From Paenibacillus spongiae (GTDB lineage: Bacteria; Bacillota; Bacilli; Paenibacillales; Paenibacillaceae): 64,000 bases of DNA. The stretch is taken from the NCBI RefSeq assembly GCF_024734895.1, contig NZ_CP091430.1, positions 1,466,001 through 1,530,000 of the forward strand, written 5' to 3'. Positions within the stretch are counted from its first letter, which is position 1. The number at the start of each line of letters is the position of its first letter. The position numbers and the translations under genes are program-made. This document shows positions 17,011-26,532 of the stretch, piece after piece. The notes under the pieces were generated by a model that saw only the letters and a program-made list of their open reading frames with translations, ran no database searches and was not told the origin of the DNA.

Positions 17011-19077
17011 GTGAATCGATTACGAAGAGTTCTGCTGCTTTTCCCACTTTTGTTGGTCATGGTTGGCATCGCAGTTCCGGCGTCCGCCGCCCCATACGAT
17101 GGATACAACTATTCATGGTGGGGAGAGCCCGATCCGGCGCCCGTTCCGTATTTGCCTGTTAAGCAGGTGGTAGGCGACCAGCTGTCGTCCGGTGCGTTCA
17201 ATTCGCCGGAGGATATCTTCATTACATCGGACAAGGAAATATACGTTGTCGATACGGGTAACAGCCGGATCGTCCGTCTGGACGAGAATGCCAATGTAAC
17301 GCAGATCATCAGCACCTTTACAAACAGTGGCAAAGAAGATAAGTTTGCGGCTCCGCAAGGGATTTACGTTCATACGAACGGTCATCTGTTCGTTGCGGAC
17401 ACGGGCAATAAGCGTGTGGTCGAGCTGACCAAAGAAGGAGATTTAGTACGCGTTATCGGAGCCCCGGAGAGCGATGTGCTGGGCAGCGGCTTCGTGTATG
17501 AGCCCATCAAGCTCGTCGGGGATTCCGCCGGCCGGCTGTATGTGGTCGGCAAAGGGGTCTTCAACGGAATCATGCAGTTCGATTCCGGTGGCAAATTTAC
17601 AGGATTCATGGGCGTCAATAAGGTGCGATACAACGCGGTAGAAGTGTTCTGGAAGAAATTCAGCACGGATGAACAGCGGTCAAAGATGATGTTGTTCATT
17701 CCGGTCGAATTCAACAACGTCGATATCGACAGCGAAGGGTTCATCTACGCAACGACCAGAGAAGCGTTCAGCGATGCGCCGGTCAAGCGTCTGAACCCGT
17801 CGGGAGACGATGTTCTCAAGCGGACGGGTTACCATCCTCCCAAAGGTGATGTAAGGTTTAGGATAGGCGGGCTAAGACCGGGTACATCCGCCATCGCGAG
17901 CGTAGCGATTGACCGGAACGGGATTTACAGCATTCTGGATACGACGCGCGGCCGCATATTCACCTATGACCGGGAAGGCAAGCTGATGTATATTTACGGA
18001 CTGCTCGGCGAACAGGTCGGGACGTTCAAGACGCCGAACGATATCGATATGCTTGGCGACAAGATGGTCGTTCTGGACAAGGGGCTAAATCAGCTTGTTT
18101 TCTTCGAGCCGACCCGGTACGGAAGCGCGGTCCGGGATGCCGTTATTCTGAACGATACCGGCCAGGAAGAGAAGTCGGTCGAGAAGTGGCATGAAGCGCT
18201 GAGCTTGAACAACAACCTGGAGCTTGCTTACCTGGGGATCGGGAAGGCCGAGCTCAGACAGGGGAACAATTACGAGGCCATGCAGAACTTCGAGCTTGGC
18301 ATGCATCGCGAGTATTATTCCCGGGCATTCGAGCGCTACCGGAAGGAATTCATGTGGGAGCACTTCGGCAAAATCATGGTAGGCGTTATTGCAGTCGCGG
18401 CGATGCTTTTCCTGGCGAGGGTCTTTATTAAGCGGAAAGAAACCGAGCCCGGGGTAGTCGGCATAGCATGGTACACCATCTTCCACCCGTTCAACGGATT
18501 CTGGGAGCTGAAATTTGAGAAGAAGGGCCGGGTATGGTTCGCGCTTCTGCTTCTGCTCGTGTTATCGCTGCTGTACCTATTAAAGCGGCAATATACGGGA
18601 TTCATATTCAACCCTGCCATTAACGATCCGGACAGCGTGAATATGATCGACGAAATCAAGTTTATCGTACTGCCATTCTTCATGTATTGCATTGCCAACT
18701 GGTCGCTCACCACTTTGATGGATGGCGAAGGCAAATTCAAGGAAATTGTCATTGCGACGGCCTATGCGCTCATACCGCTCATTCTGATGCAAATTCCGTT
18801 AATTCTGCTGTCGAACATCATTACAATCCAGGAAGGCTCCTTCTACCAATTATTGGAGTCCATTGGATTCCTATGGTTCTTCGGATTGCTGCTGGTCGGT
18901 ATGCTTACCGTTCATCAATACAGTGTCTCCAAAACGATCGTGACCATGATATTAACCATAATTGTAATCGGAATTATGATCTTCCTTGGCCTGCTGTTCT
19001 TCAGCCTCGTTCAACAGATGCTCTCGTTCGGAACAACGGTGTACAAAGAAGCTATATTCAGAATTGGGGAGGGATAA
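17011..19077 (+). CDS. Exported NHL-repeat, TPR and YIP1-domain membrane protein
   Basis: A 688-residue protein of unusual build. A signal peptide is cleaved probably after Ala26 (PASA|AP). NHL-type propeller repeats follow (about 60-370; SPEDIFITSDKEIYVVDTGNSRI-like units recur, e.g. APQGIYVHTNGHLFVADTGN and TPNDIDMLGDKMVVLDKG). A TPR-like helix pair (about 385-430, EKWHEALSLNNNLELAYLGIGKA) sits before a membrane helix (about 452-472). The last 200 residues form a multi-helix membrane domain resembling YIP1 (about 490-685). The start is GTG 17011 behind GGGGAAAGGGGAAG. The propeller faces outside, so it may hold or sense the substrate near the permeases. Function is unknown. Confidence 0.8.
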   Translation: MNRLRRVLLLFPLLLVMVGIAVPASAAPYDGYNYSWWGEPDPAPVPYLPVKQVVGDQLSSGAFNSPEDIFITSDKEIYVVDTGNSRIVRLDENANVTQIISTFTNSGKEDKFAAPQGIYVHTNGHLFVADTGNKRVVELTKEGDLVRVIGAPESDVLGSGFVYEPIKLVGDSAGRLYVVGKGVFNGIMQFDSGGKFTGFMGVNKVRYNAVEVFWKKFSTDEQRSKMMLFIPVEFNNVDIDSEGFIYATTREAFSDAPVKRLNPSGDDVLKRTGYHPPKGDVRFRIGGLRPGTSAIASVAIDRNGIYSILDTTRGRIFTYDREGKLMYIYGLLGEQVGTFKTPNDIDMLGDKMVVLDKGLNQLVFFEPTRYGSAVRDAVILNDTGQEEKSVEKWHEALSLNNNLELAYLGIGKAELRQGNNYEAMQNFELGMHREYYSRAFERYRKEFMWEHFGKIMVGVIAVAAMLFLARVFIKRKETEPGVVGIAWYTIFHPFNGFWELKFEKKGRVWFALLLLLVLSLLYLLKRQYTGFIFNPAINDPDSVNMIDEIKFIVLPFFMYCIANWSLTTLMDGEGKFKEIVIATAYALIPLILMQIPLILLSNIITIQEGSFYQLLESIGFLWFFGLLLVGMLTVHQYSVSKTIVTMILTIIVIGIMIFLGLLFFSLVQQMLSFGTTVYKEAIFRIGEG

Positions 19078-19081
19078 TGTC

Positions 19082-21643
19082 GTGAAAAATCGAGGCTTCA
19101 GGTATTTGGCGGTATTATCCCTGATGATTATTATGCTGGCTGTATCGGCTTGCTCGTCGGGAAATGAGGGGGCAGACCAACCCGCATCGGCACTGCCTTC
19201 GGGCAAGGCGGATAACGAGAAGCCGGATCCAAGCTTGAAGGCGCTGGATCCCTCCGCGCAGGTGGAGCCGCGTATTGACGGACTGGATCCGGTATTGGAG
19301 AACGATTCGCTCCGTCTATACATCAGCAAGGCGACGACGGAGATTGCCGTCTTGGATAAACAAAGCGGGCAAATTTGGCGTTCGAATCCGGACAGCTCCG
19401 AGGATAAGCTGGCTACGCCTTATTTGAAAGGGAAGCTGTCTTCCCAAATCTCGTTCATCTACTTAACGAAGAACGGGCAGAACAAGGACTATGACAGCTA
19501 CAACAACAGCATCAAGTATAATCAGTTCGATATTAAGCCCACGGACAAGGATGTAACCGTCACGTACCGGTTCGGCAACCCGGAGAAGGGCATTGAATCG
19601 ATCCCGAAGGTTGTCAGCAAGGAAAGGTTCGAGGAGCGATTGCTGAAGCGCCTGGAGGATCCGGCCGATCAGGAACAGCTGAAGGTGCGGTATAAGTTCA
19701 TTGAAGAGCAGAACGTCTATGAACGTCGGGAAATTCCGAAGGCCGTATTGAAAAAGCTGCTGGCTCTATTCGAGAAAGTCGAATATACCGAAGAGGATTT
19801 GTCGATTGATAACGGCGAAGGCGGCGGCGAGGCATCGGAAGAGGATGCCGCGAATCCCAAATTTTCGGCTTCTATCCGGTATACGCTAAGCGGAGCGGAT
19901 CTAGTGGTCTCCGTCGATACGAGCTCGATTACGGAAGATACGCCTCCCTATCGGATCCATACCCTGAACGTGCTGGAGAACTTCGGGGCTGCCGGCAAAC
20001 AGGATGAAGGCTATATCTTCTTGCCGGACGGCTCGGGAACGCTGATTTCATTGAATAACGGCAAGAAGCTGTCTCAGCCGATTATGATGCCGGTATACGG
20101 GGAAGACAAGGCGAAATACGTCATCGAAAAGTACAATACGCTGGAATCCAATCGTCTGCCTGTATTCGGCATGAAGAAGAATGAAGCAGCGTTCCTTGCG
20201 ATTATTGAAGAAGGGGACGGACTGGCTTGGCTGTCCGCGGATATTGCGGGAAGACAGCATGAGTTCAATACCGTCTTCAGCCAATTCATTATATTGCCTA
20301 AAGACGAAGTCCGTCTTAGCAATAACGAGATTATGTATAAAACGCCAAAGAACACGTACCGCGGCAAGCTTCAGATCCGATATGCCTTCATGAACGGCGA
20401 GCAGGCCAATTATTCCGGCATGGCGGAAGCTTACCGTTCTTACTTGGAGAATACCAAAGGCATGGTCAAGATGAAGGAAGGCGGAGATACGCCATTCTAT
20501 CTTGAGCTTGCCGGTTCCATTCCGAAGAAGAAGAATCTGCTCGGCTTCCCGTATGAATCCCTCGTTCCGCTAACGAGCCTTCAGCAGGCAACCGACCTTG
20601 TCGATCAGCTGAATGCCAAACAAATTGCGAACATTCGCCTGAATTACATGGGGTGGTTTAACAACGGGCTCCGCCATGAATTCCCTTCCGATATCGATAT
20701 GGAAGGCGTCATCGGAACGAAGAAGGAATGGAAGCAGCTGGGGGATAAGCTCAGCCAAAGCGGCGGCGGCTTCTATCCGGATGCGGCGTTCCTTCAGGTC
20801 TATCAGAATTCCAGCGGCTTCAGTCCTAACAAAGACGCTGCGCAGTATATTTCACGCCGGTATGCCAAAATTTACGAGTTTGACCGCGCGGCGTACTTCA
20901 GAAGCGACAAGCTGATGTATTATCTGCTGTCTCCGAACAAGCTGAAGGCGGAGATCGACGGATTTATGTCCGATTACAAGAAGCTGAATCCGGGCTCGAT
21001 CTCTTTACGCGATATGGGCTCCGAACTCTATTCCGATTTCCGCCGCAAGGTGGAAGTAACCCGGGAAGGAGCGAAGCAGATCGTAACGGAGCAGGTGGAG
21101 CGCATTCATGAAGAGGTGCCGGATATTATGGTGGCAGGCGGCAATGCCTATACGCTTCCTTATGCGTCTCATGTTATCCGCGTACCCGAGAAGAGCAATG
21201 AATATCAGCTCGCCGGCGAATCGGTTCCGTTCAACCAGATGGTGCTGCACGGCTTTGTGGATTATGCAGGGTCGCCTTACAATCTTACGGACGACCAGAA
21301 CATTCGCGTAAACATGCTCCGCTCGCTTGAAACGGGCGCTAACGTCTACTTCAGCTGGATTTATGAAGATCCGGCGGTGCTTAAAGAGACCACGTACAAC
21401 TATCTGTACTCGACTTACTATAAGAACTGGATGGATGATGCGGTTCAAGCTTACGAAGAAGTCAACGGCGTCCTGAAGAACGTCCGGAATCAAGCGATCG
21501 TTCAGCATGAGAAATTATCCGAACGGGTGTATCAAACGACCTATGAGAACGGTACGAAGATCTCGGTCAACTACGGTAACGAAGATGTATCTATTAACGG
21601 CGTCACGATTAAGGCACTTGATTATATCGTTGAGGGGGGATAA
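19082..21643 (+). CDS. Lipoprotein of the DUF5696 type
   Basis: An 853-residue lipoprotein: signal peptide ending VSAC with Cys24, an acidic linker, then a large extracellular part. The N-terminal half contains beta-rich stretches (TEIAVLDKQSGQIWRSNP; YILFLPDGSGT-like YIFLPDGSGTLISL). The C-terminal half, from about residue 470, looks like an (alpha/beta) barrel related to glycoside hydrolases (QIANIRLNYMGWFNNG, GGGFYPDAAFLQVYQ, GSISLRDMGSELYSDF, YASHVIRVPEKSNEYQLAGESVPFNQMVLHG). I believe this is the DUF5696 family. The start is GTG 19082, since GGGGAGGG at 19066-19073 is placed for it and the ATG at 19078 frame is closed at once. An outer-surface glycan-cleaving role is inferred only. Confidence 0.75.
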   Translation: MKNRGFRYLAVLSLMIIMLAVSACSSGNEGADQPASALPSGKADNEKPDPSLKALDPSAQVEPRIDGLDPVLENDSLRLYISKATTEIAVLDKQSGQIWRSNPDSSEDKLATPYLKGKLSSQISFIYLTKNGQNKDYDSYNNSIKYNQFDIKPTDKDVTVTYRFGNPEKGIESIPKVVSKERFEERLLKRLEDPADQEQLKVRYKFIEEQNVYERREIPKAVLKKLLALFEKVEYTEEDLSIDNGEGGGEASEEDAANPKFSASIRYTLSGADLVVSVDTSSITEDTPPYRIHTLNVLENFGAAGKQDEGYIFLPDGSGTLISLNNGKKLSQPIMMPVYGEDKAKYVIEKYNTLESNRLPVFGMKKNEAAFLAIIEEGDGLAWLSADIAGRQHEFNTVFSQFIILPKDEVRLSNNEIMYKTPKNTYRGKLQIRYAFMNGEQANYSGMAEAYRSYLENTKGMVKMKEGGDTPFYLELAGSIPKKKNLLGFPYESLVPLTSLQQATDLVDQLNAKQIANIRLNYMGWFNNGLRHEFPSDIDMEGVIGTKKEWKQLGDKLSQSGGGFYPDAAFLQVYQNSSGFSPNKDAAQYISRRYAKIYEFDRAAYFRSDKLMYYLLSPNKLKAEIDGFMSDYKKLNPGSISLRDMGSELYSDFRRKVEVTREGAKQIVTEQVERIHEEVPDIMVAGGNAYTLPYASHVIRVPEKSNEYQLAGESVPFNQMVLHGFVDYAGSPYNLTDDQNIRVNMLRSLETGANVYFSWIYEDPAVLKETTYNYLYSTYYKNWMDDAVQAYEEVNGVLKNVRNQAIVQHEKLSERVYQTTYENGTKISVNYGNEDVSINGVTIKALDYIVEGG

Positions 21644-21645
21644 AC

Positions 21646-22548
21646 ATGGCTAAGAGACGAGCGATAAGTTTAGAGCGTAAAAAAGCGTTGTTTGGCGTGT
21701 TGTTCGTAACCCCCTGGCTGCTTGGCTTGATCTTACTGATGGCCGTTCCGTTTCTTCAATCGCTGCAATTCAGCTTCAGCAAGCTAACGCTTACGCCGGA
21801 AGGCTATTCCTTGAAATTTATCGGTCTGGATAACTTTCACCATATTTTCTTTGTAGATGCCTGGTATGTGCGCAATCTGACGAACGCCGTGACGACGATG
21901 GCGCTGAACGTGCCGCTCATTATTTTCTTCAGTCTATTCACGGCTACGCTGCTTTCTCAGAAATTCAGAGGGAGGATGCTGGCCCGCGCGATCATCTTCC
22001 TGCCGGTCGTGCTGGCATCCGGAGTTATAGCGAAGCTGGACAGCGGCAATTTCTTGGCCACCTTGATGGGCGCCGCGTCTACGGATGTGGAGAGCAACTA
22101 TTCCGGCTTGCGGAGCATCGAGCTGGAGCCGCTTCTATTCGAAGCGGGGCTCAGCAGAGATATTGTCTTCTATTTAACTGGCGCGGTAGACCGCATCTAT
22201 CAAATTATTAGTTCGTCGGGCGTGCAAATCCTCATCTTCCTGGCAGGCTTGCAGTCGATTTCGCCATCGCTGTATGAAGCGGCCAAGATTGAAGGAGCGA
22301 CGGGATACGAAGCCTTCTGGAAAATCACGTTTCCGATGATTTCACCGCTCATCTTAACGAATGTGATCTATTCCATCATCGATTCGTTCTATAACAACAG
22401 CGTTACGCAGATGATTCAAGACACGGCCTTCGTCAACTTGAATTTCGGCGTCAGTGCGGCGATGTCCTGGGTTTACTTTTTAGTCATATCGATCATTCTG
22501 GTCATCTCCACGTATCTGATCTCGAAACGGGTGTTCTACTATGACTAA
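21646..22548 (+). CDS. Sugar ABC transporter permease (second pair, MalF-like)
   Basis: 300-residue permease with six predicted helices and the EAA loop EAAKIEGATGYEAFWKITFP. An extracytoplasmic insert of about 60 residues (SGNFLATLMGAASTDVESNYSGL onward) between helices 3 and 4 is longer than in the first pair. The start ATG 21646 lies 2 bp after the lipoprotein stop with GGGGGGA as ribosome site inside the end of that gene, so the two are coupled. Confidence 0.9.
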   Translation: MAKRRAISLERKKALFGVLFVTPWLLGLILLMAVPFLQSLQFSFSKLTLTPEGYSLKFIGLDNFHHIFFVDAWYVRNLTNAVTTMALNVPLIIFFSLFTATLLSQKFRGRMLARAIIFLPVVLASGVIAKLDSGNFLATLMGAASTDVESNYSGLRSIELEPLLFEAGLSRDIVFYLTGAVDRIYQIISSSGVQILIFLAGLQSISPSLYEAAKIEGATGYEAFWKITFPMISPLILTNVIYSIIDSFYNNSVTQMIQDTAFVNLNFGVSAAMSWVYFLVISIILVISTYLISKRVFYYD

Positions 22549-22560
22549 GGGGGAGAAGAA

Positions 22561-23556
22561 ATGAAAGCATCTCTTAAGACAAACGGCCGCATTTCTGCTT
22601 CCGCTGCACTGCAAGCGGTCACGAGGTGGTATGAAAGCTATAATCCCGTCGATAAGGTGAAGCATTGGCTGTGGATTATTATCCGTGCCATTCTCTTGAT
22701 CGGGATCTGCTTTATTATTCTGTACCCGATCATAACGAAGGTCTCCCTTGCGTTCCGGGATAAGCAAGATATGTTCGATTCGACGGTCGTGTGGCTGCCG
22801 CGGAATTTCACATTGGACAATATCAAGCTCATCTTCGGCTACCTGAATTACACCGAGGCGGTAACGAATACCTTCTTCTTAAGCTTGACGACCTCCGTCC
22901 TTCAATTGATCTCATGCGCGCTGGCCGGTTACGGCTTCGCCAGATTAAAATTCCGCGGCAGCGGCATTCTGTTCGGAGTCGTAATCTTCACGATCGTCGT
23001 TCCGCCGCAGACGATTATGGTGCCGACCTACCTGCATTACCGGTTCTTCGACGTGTTTGGCCTGTACGGGTTGTTTACAGGCGAGCCAGGGGTGAATTTG
23101 CTGGAAAGCTTCTGGCCGTTCTTCATTTCGTCCGCGCTGGCGATGGGGCTCAAGAACGGGCTCTACATCTTCATCTTCCGCCAGTTTTTCCGGTCGCTTC
23201 CGAAGGACTTGGAAGAGGCCGCCTATGTGGACGGTGCGGGCATTCTGAAGACGTTCTGGAGAGTCATGCTGCCCAATGCGGTTCCGGCCATCGCGACGGT
23301 CATGCTGTTCTCTTTCATCTGGCAGTGGAATGACAGTTATTTCGTCAATATTTTCGCGCCGAATACGACGCTGTTGTCCCGGATGCTCGATCTTCTGCCG
23401 GGCGCCATACGGCCGGAGTATGTCGGAGGCATCTCCCATACCTCGTTATATTTGAATACGGGAACACTGATGGGCATCTTACCGATCTTCATACTTTACT
23501 TATTCGCACAAAGGTATTTTGTCGAGAGTGTGGAGCGTACGGGGCTGGTGGGTTGA
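22561..23556 (+). CDS. Carbohydrate ABC transporter permease (second pair, MalG-like)
   Basis: 331-residue partner permease. A cytoplasmic N-terminal extension of about 35 residues precedes six predicted helices; the EAA loop is EAAYVDGAGILKTFWRVMLP. It lies 12 bp after its partner. It has no dedicated binding protein beside it; either one binding protein serves both pairs or the DUF5696-like lipoprotein feeds it. Confidence 0.9.
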   Translation: MKASLKTNGRISASAALQAVTRWYESYNPVDKVKHWLWIIIRAILLIGICFIILYPIITKVSLAFRDKQDMFDSTVVWLPRNFTLDNIKLIFGYLNYTEAVTNTFFLSLTTSVLQLISCALAGYGFARLKFRGSGILFGVVIFTIVVPPQTIMVPTYLHYRFFDVFGLYGLFTGEPGVNLLESFWPFFISSALAMGLKNGLYIFIFRQFFRSLPKDLEEAAYVDGAGILKTFWRVMLPNAVPAIATVMLFSFIWQWNDSYFVNIFAPNTTLLSRMLDLLPGAIRPEYVGGISHTSLYLNTGTLMGILPIFILYLFAQRYFVESVERTGLVG

Positions 23557-23559
23557 CCC

Positions 23560-24258
23560 ATGGACGATGTCATCGCGCGCTTAAAGAATGGATTCATCGT
23601 ATCCTGTCAGGCATTGGAGAACGAGCCGCTGCATGGCGCATCGATCATGGCGGCTATGGCACGGGCCGCGGAGGAAGGCGGTGCGGCGGGAATACGGGCG
23701 AACAGCCCGGCGGATATTTCGGCGATCAAGGACAAATGCTCCCTGCCGGTCATCGGGCTGTACAAGAAGCATTACCCTGACAGCGACGTCTACATTACGC
23801 CAACGATTCGCGAGGTCAGCGACGTCGTATCGGCGGGGGCGGATATGGTGGCGATCGACAGCACCTTCATGTCCAGACCCCGGAATGAAAAGCTGGAGCA
23901 GCTGATCGCGGAAATACGGAAGAGCTTCCCGCAGACGCTGATTATGGCCGATATATCGACCTTCGAGGAAGGGGTGATGGCGATGGAGCTGGGGGCCGAT
24001 GTCGTGTCGACAACGATGTCGGGCTATACGCCCCATAGTCCGCAAATCGCCACGCCCGACTATGAGCTGGTCGGAAAGCTAGCCGCGCTAGCGCGCGTGC
24101 CTGTTTTTGCGGAAGGTCGGATCTGGTCGCTCGAGGAATGTCTCCGCTGCTATCAGATGGGCGCACATGCGGTTGTGGTCGGTACGGCCATTACGAGACC
24201 GCAGGAGATTGTCAAGCGCTTCGTAACCAATATCCAGGCAAAGATGCTGGAGTCGTAA
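23560..24258 (+). CDS. nanE: N-acetylmannosamine-6-phosphate 2-epimerase
   Basis: Cytoplasmic (beta/alpha)8 epimerase that converts ManNAc-6-phosphate to GlcNAc-6-phosphate, feeding amino-sugar catabolism. The 232-residue product has the NanE marks: FIVSCQALENEPLHG near the N-terminus, AAGIRANSPADI, PVIGLYKK, VYITPTIREV, MADISTFEEG, STTMSGYT and AEGRIWS with VVVGTAITRP at the phosphate site. The catalytic Lys is expected in GLYKKHY. It starts 3 bp after the permease stop with GGTGGG as weak ribosome site. No nanA, nanK/ROK kinase or nagA is present, so the ManNAc-6-phosphate must come from another route. Confidence 0.92.
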   Translation: MDDVIARLKNGFIVSCQALENEPLHGASIMAAMARAAEEGGAAGIRANSPADISAIKDKCSLPVIGLYKKHYPDSDVYITPTIREVSDVVSAGADMVAIDSTFMSRPRNEKLEQLIAEIRKSFPQTLIMADISTFEEGVMAMELGADVVSTTMSGYTPHSPQIATPDYELVGKLAALARVPVFAEGRIWSLEECLRCYQMGAHAVVVGTAITRPQEIVKRFVTNIQAKMLES

Positions 24259-24272
24259 TAGGAGGTGCCAGG

Positions 24273-25346
24273 GTGGAATATAGCCAAGAAAGTCGTTATT
24301 TGCGGCCTGGGGAGCATACCGCCGGGATACGCAACCTGATGCTTTTTTATAATGGCCATTATGAAAGTCATGCCGGCATATGGAAGAAAGACGATTTTGT
24401 ACCCTATATTAGCTATGTCGATGAAAGCGGACGGCCTCGGGAATGGTTTTTCGACGGAGCGCTGTTTCTGGCCAAGTGGTCCTTCGCGTTCCGCGGGTAT
24501 GAAGGGTACCCCGTTGGGGACGAACGCTCGAACAACCTGGAGGACTGGCGGTGGTACTTGGACAAAACGTTCGGCGAAGCCGGAGACCTGGCGGAATTGA
24601 ACAAAGCCGTCGAGGACGTTGCCGTACAGCTGAACGATCCTGGCTACAAGATGAAGGTCGTCATTATGATCCCGTATCCCGATCCCAGCCAGCACGAGTT
24701 CGGCGAGCTTGCGGGAAGCGGTCCGCTCAGCTTCGACTACCGGCGGGTTGCTCCCGAAGAGGCGCACCGCAATAAGCAATTGGCCTTGAAGTGGTACGTC
24801 GGCCAATTGCTGAAGCGCTGGGACGAAGCCGATCTGCCTCGTCTGGAGCTCTCCGCTCTGTATTGGATGAACGAGGCGGTTCACCAATCCGTGCCGCAGG
24901 AAGAAGAGCTGATCGGATGGACGAGAGACCTTATCCATGATGCAGGCCTGAAGTTTTTCTGGATTCCTTACTTCAACGCCGAGAATTATGGGAAGTGGAA
25001 GGAGCTCGGCTTCGATGCGGCTGTCCTGCAGCCGAACCACTTCTTCACGGAAACGGGTGCAGACCGGATTCAAGTCACGGCCGATATGGCCGCTAAGGCC
25101 GGCATGGGCTTGGAAATGGAAGTCGATTACCGGGTGTTCGGGGAGGACGGGGCATTCCGCGGCAAATACCTCAATTACTTGAATGGCGGGGTGGAATACG
25201 GATTTGCGGGCGACGTGTTCCGGGGGTATTACCAGGATGTGAAGCTGCTTGCAGCCGCGGCGTATAACGAGGATCCGGCGAAGAGAGCGATTTATGACAT
25301 GACCTATAGATTTGTGAAAGGTACCTATGTAAGCACGAATAGTTAA
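24273..25346 (+). CDS. DUF4855-like protein
   Basis: A 357-residue protein without signal peptide or membrane helix, thus probably cytosolic. It reads as an (alpha/beta) barrel: HTAGIRNLMLFYNGHYE, KVVIMIPYPDP, LELSALYWMNEAVHQS, LKFFWIPYFNAENYGKWKELGFDA, AVLQPNHFF and GLEMEVDYRVFGE follow one another as barrel strands would, ending in acidic or aromatic residues typical of sugar sites. I recall this pattern from DUF4855. The GTG start at 24273 is set by GGAGGTG at 24261-24267. It probably acts on the imported glycan; no reaction is known to me. Confidence 0.72.
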   Translation: MEYSQESRYLRPGEHTAGIRNLMLFYNGHYESHAGIWKKDDFVPYISYVDESGRPREWFFDGALFLAKWSFAFRGYEGYPVGDERSNNLEDWRWYLDKTFGEAGDLAELNKAVEDVAVQLNDPGYKMKVVIMIPYPDPSQHEFGELAGSGPLSFDYRRVAPEEAHRNKQLALKWYVGQLLKRWDEADLPRLELSALYWMNEAVHQSVPQEEELIGWTRDLIHDAGLKFFWIPYFNAENYGKWKELGFDAAVLQPNHFFTETGADRIQVTADMAAKAGMGLEMEVDYRVFGEDGAFRGKYLNYLNGGVEYGFAGDVFRGYYQDVKLLAAAAYNEDPAKRAIYDMTYRFVKGTYVSTNS

Positions 25347-25699
25347 AGCTTGCGAGTGACCTGAGGCTGAAAGCAGCTTCTGGGATAATAAATGGTGGAA
25401 GGCGGCTGGGCTTCGGTGCGGCTGCCTTCCTGTGTCGATACCGCACATGCGAGAGTAGACATGAAGCGGTGGTGATTCTAAGAAAGTTGGAACGAAAGAA
25501 GACGAGCGGAGCAGGAAGAATGATTCTGGAGAAGCGTCAGCGGTCGCCTTTGTTACCGGATTTCAACCTGTTCTCGTTGATTCAAAGAAATCCGGGAACA
25601 ACAGCGATCGGAAGATCATTCTGCCTGGCCAGCGGGTTGTTGTATCAACTGACGGCTTTAATCAAGGATGGCTTGAATGTCCGCGAAGGAGGAGAAAGG
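25347..25699 (+). other. 353-bp gap inside the glycan-uptake locus
   Basis: Contains a hairpin: GGAAGGCGGC (about 25395) against GGCTGCCTTCC (ending about 25431), with one G-T pair and no T run. From 25469 the frame of the next gene is open without a stop, but the 77 codons (rich in Arg, Lys, Ser) look non-coding and the real start signal is at 25700. I see no promoter I would defend. Confidence 0.5.
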
Positions 25700-26512
25700 G
25701 TGAAGCTGCATTTTCTAGGAACGGCCGCGGCGGAAGGATTTCCTGCCATGTTCTGCCGCTGCGAGCACTGCATGAAGGCACGCCAAGCGGGCGGGAGAGA
25801 TATTCGGACCCGGAGCTCGGTCATTATTGACGATATCTTGAAGGTGGACTTTCCGCCGGATACGCTTCATCATGTGCTGCGAGACGGAATCGATCTCGGG
25901 CTTGTCGAGGATCTGTTTATTACCCACACCCATCTGGATCACCTTCGGGCCGAGGATCTGGCCATGCGGCTGCCGGTCTACGCTCACGGGCTGGATCATC
26001 CGCTGCGTATTTACGGCCATGACGCCGCGGTGCGCAAATGCCGGGAGGCGTTCGGCAGACCGGATGCGTCGAGAATCCGGCTCAGCCGGATCGTTCCGTT
26101 CCAAACGGTCGATACCGGTACGGCCAAGGTGACGGCGCTGCCTGCTAATCATGACCCGGACGAAACCTGCCTGCTGTTCTTCATAGAAAAGGACGGGAAG
26201 CGGTTATTTTATGGCCATGATACGGGCCTTCTGCCGGAAGAGACTTGGGCTTGGCTGGAGCAGACAACCTTGGATGCGGTCATCTTGGACTGCACGAACG
26301 GCAATTTGCCGTTTACCGGCGGCCACCTGAATATTGAAGCGGTGATTGGCATACGCAATAGGCTGCGGGATAAAGGTGTGCTTGCGAAGGATGCAACGGT
26401 CATCGCTACTCATTTCTCCCACAATATCGGTCTGCTGTACAATGACCTGACGAATATTTTTGATCCGGAACAAATTCTGGTTGCTTATGACGGCATGATT
26501 CTAAACGTGTAA
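25700..26512 (+). CDS. PhnP-like metallo-beta-lactamase-fold hydrolase
   Basis: A 270-residue cytosolic MBL-fold enzyme. It opens MKLHFLGTAAAEGFPAMFC and has CRCEHC, the extra structural zinc knuckle of PhnP-type cyclic phosphodiesterases, then the catalytic THTHLDHL (HxHxDH), ALPANHDPDE, LFYGHDTG and ATHFSHN. PhnP cleaves cyclic phosphate esters in phosphonate catabolism; no phn genes are here, so the substrate is probably a different phosphodiester. The start GTG 25700 follows AAGGAGGAG (25686-25694). It lies between two cytosolic barrel proteins of the same locus. Confidence 0.85.
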   Translation: MKLHFLGTAAAEGFPAMFCRCEHCMKARQAGGRDIRTRSSVIIDDILKVDFPPDTLHHVLRDGIDLGLVEDLFITHTHLDHLRAEDLAMRLPVYAHGLDHPLRIYGHDAAVRKCREAFGRPDASRIRLSRIVPFQTVDTGTAKVTALPANHDPDETCLLFFIEKDGKRLFYGHDTGLLPEETWAWLEQTTLDAVILDCTNGNLPFTGGHLNIEAVIGIRNRLRDKGVLAKDATVIATHFSHNIGLLYNDLTNIFDPEQILVAYDGMILNV

Positions 26513-26532
26513 TCGACGGAGGAGAGCTCGCG

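Noticed and set aside
24153-25448. 431-codon minus-strand open frame over nanE and the DUF4855-like gene
   Set aside because: Antisense to two supported genes, no ribosome site, low-quality composition.
25469-25699. 77-codon in-frame extension of the MBL hydrolase
   Set aside because: A strong ribosome site and the family start are at 25700, and the extension has no family resemblance.
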